A DNA stretch of 6,906 nt, from assembly GCA_902493755.1 (NCBI GenBank), contig CABURF010000059.1, positions 1 to 6,906 of the forward strand, given 5' to 3'. Of the stretch, positions 5,957 to 6,906 are shown piece by piece. How positions within the stretch are numbered: position 1 is the stretch's first letter; each line of letters starts with the position of its first letter. Source of the DNA: an uncultured Coriobacteriia bacterium (GTDB lineage: Bacteria > Actinomycetota > Coriobacteriia > Coriobacteriales > QAMH01). The position numbers and the translations under genes were made by a program. The notes under the pieces were generated by a model. That model was not told the origin of the DNA, searched no databases, and was given only the letters and a program-made list of their open reading frames with translations.

Positions 5957-6906
5957 ATGGCTCAGATCAATGTTACCCTCGATCAGGCGGAAGTGCTACG
6001 CCTTTTGGAGGCCGACTGCGGGGACGCCTTCCGGATGCTTCTCCAGGAAGCGCTCAACTGCGTCCTCAGGGCGGAGTCCGCAGAGCAGCTGCACGCCGGG
6101 CCCTACGAACGCACCGAGAGGCGCACCGACAGCCGCAACGGCGTCAGGGCGCGCCCCCTCACCACCCGCATCGGGTCCATCGAGCTCGCCGTGCCGCGCC
6201 ATCGCAACGTGCCGTTCAGGACCCTGGTGTTCGACAACTACAAGAGGAGCGAGGCGGCCCTCGTCACCGTGATGGCCGAGATGGTGGTGGCGGGGGTCTC
6301 CACGGCCAAGGTCGGGCGCGTGATGGAGGACATATGCGGCAGGAGCTTCTCCAAGCAGGCCGTCTCGGAGGCCTGCGGGGAGCTGGACGCGGCCGTGGAG
6401 GCCTTCCGCACCCGCCCCATCGACCGCGGCTACCTCTTCGTCATGGCCGACGCGACCTACCTCAAGGTCCGCGAGGGGCACCGCATCGTCTCGAAGGCCC
6501 TGATGATCGCCATCGGCCTGACACCGTCCGGCCGCAAGGAGGTCATCGGCTTCGAGCTGGCCGACGGCGAGAGCGAGGGGAGCTGGGAGGCGTTCCTCGG
6601 CGCCCTGAGGCGGCGGGGGCTGGACGGGATGTCGATGTTCACCTCCGACGCCCACGACGGGCTGGTCGCCGCCCTCCACCGCACCTTCCCCGACGTCCCC
6701 TGGCAGCGCTGCCAGGCCCACTTCGCCCGCAACGTGGCCGACGCCGCGCCCAAGCACCTGCGCGCGGGGCTGCGCTCGGAGCTCGTCGAGATGTTCAACA
6801 GCCCGACGATCGCCGGCGCCAGGGCGCGGCGGGACGAGATCATCGCCGATTACCGGGAGGTGGCGCCCAGGGCGGCGGAGGCGCTCGACGCCGGCTTCGA
6901 CGACGC
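5957..6906 (+). CDS. IS256/mutator-family transposase, C-terminus cut by window edge
   Basis: An uninterrupted frame of 316 codons runs off the right edge, starting at ATG with GGAGG (5946-5950) six bases upstream. The enzyme cuts and joins DNA to move its insertion sequence. IS256-family features are in order: an N-terminal region with TERRTDSRNGVRARPL and RIGSIELAVPRHR (about 53-83), the first catalytic Asp165 in MADATYLKVR, the second Asp231 in FTSDAHDGL, and the C-x2-H motif WQRCQAH (Cys252, His255). The final catalytic Glu should lie beyond the window, since the family is usually about 390-410 residues. Arginine AGG codons occur nine times here but once in all of purD, and the gene is GC-richer than its neighbours, in keeping with acquisition from elsewhere. 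Whether it is intact cannot be judged. Confidence 0.9.
   Translation, partial: MAQINVTLDQAEVLRLLEADCGDAFRMLLQEALNCVLRAESAEQLHAGPYERTERRTDSRNGVRARPLTTRIGSIELAVPRHRNVPFRTLVFDNYKRSEAALVTVMAEMVVAGVSTAKVGRVMEDICGRSFSKQAVSEACGELDAAVEAFRTRPIDRGYLFVMADATYLKVREGHRIVSKALMIAIGLTPSGRKEVIGFELADGESEGSWEAFLGALRRRGLDGMSMFTSDAHDGLVAALHRTFPDVPWQRCQAHFARNVADAAPKHLRAGLRSELVEMFNSPTIAGARARRDEIIADYREVAPRAAEALDAGFDD

Larger units (their letters stand above)
5857..6906 (+). mobile_element. IS256-family insertion sequence, left part; right end beyond the window
   Basis: The call rests on the transposase from 5957 and on a sequence resembling an IS256-type left end: TATAAAGTGGTGTAAAA at 5864-5880, about 80 bases before the transposase start. 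IS256-family ends often contain a GTGTAAAA-like core. The true outer edge is uncertain by perhaps ten bases either way, because the right inverted repeat and the short target duplication are not in the window. It lies in non-coding DNA about 170 bases after the exported-protein gene and does not interrupt any gene seen here. Confidence 0.6.

Noticed and set aside
5996..6757. Minus-strand open frame opposite the transposase
   Set aside because: The plus-strand frame contains clear IS256-family motifs; the antisense product shows none.

Overview
The window looks like a chromosomal segment of a GC-rich actinobacterium. I favour the class Coriobacteriia (Collinsella/Olsenella/Eggerthella relatives). 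The reasons are the dnaB-purA-purD-purE gene order, strong GAGG-type ribosome-binding sites, dense same-strand packing, and a secreted protein ending in DUF5648-type repeats of the kind common in gut actinobacteria. The lineage is inferred from style and recalled protein resemblance, not from a marker gene. Every gene I can support is on the + strand.

Bases 1-91 are the last codons of the replicative helicase gene dnaB. A 105-base gap with a weak candidate promoter leads to a purine-synthesis block. It contains purA (adenylosuccinate synthetase, broken by an apparent one-base deletion near 533/534), purD (GAR ligase) one base after purA, a Nudix ADP-ribose pyrophosphatase-type gene overlapping the end of purD by 13 bases, and purE (N5-CAIR mutase type) after a 50-base gap. 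PurD and PurE act on the way to IMP, and PurA commits IMP to AMP. The Nudix enzyme could return AMP and ribose 5-phosphate from ADP-ribose. No purK is visible.

Only 24 bases after purE begins a 610-residue exported protein. It has a signal peptide, a fibronectin-III-like domain, an Ig-like region, a possible degenerate transglutaminase-like domain, a Pro/Asp-rich linker and three C-terminal DUF5648-type aromatic repeats. It is compositionally mosaic: its middle is AT-richer than the operon and its repeat tail is very GC-rich.

A 269-base spacer (5688-5956) holds a perfect hairpin, an imperfect 25-base direct repeat and the probable left end of an insertion sequence. From 5957 to the window edge runs an IS256/mutator-family transposase. 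It is cut off by the window, and its arginine codon use differs clearly from the purine genes. The segment therefore passes from conserved housekeeping genes, through a surface-protein gene, into mobile DNA. I saw no CRISPR array, tRNA, rRNA or obvious new defence system. The most noteworthy items are the purA frameshift, the unusual PurE active-site position, and the exported protein with its repeat- and hairpin-rich downstream region.
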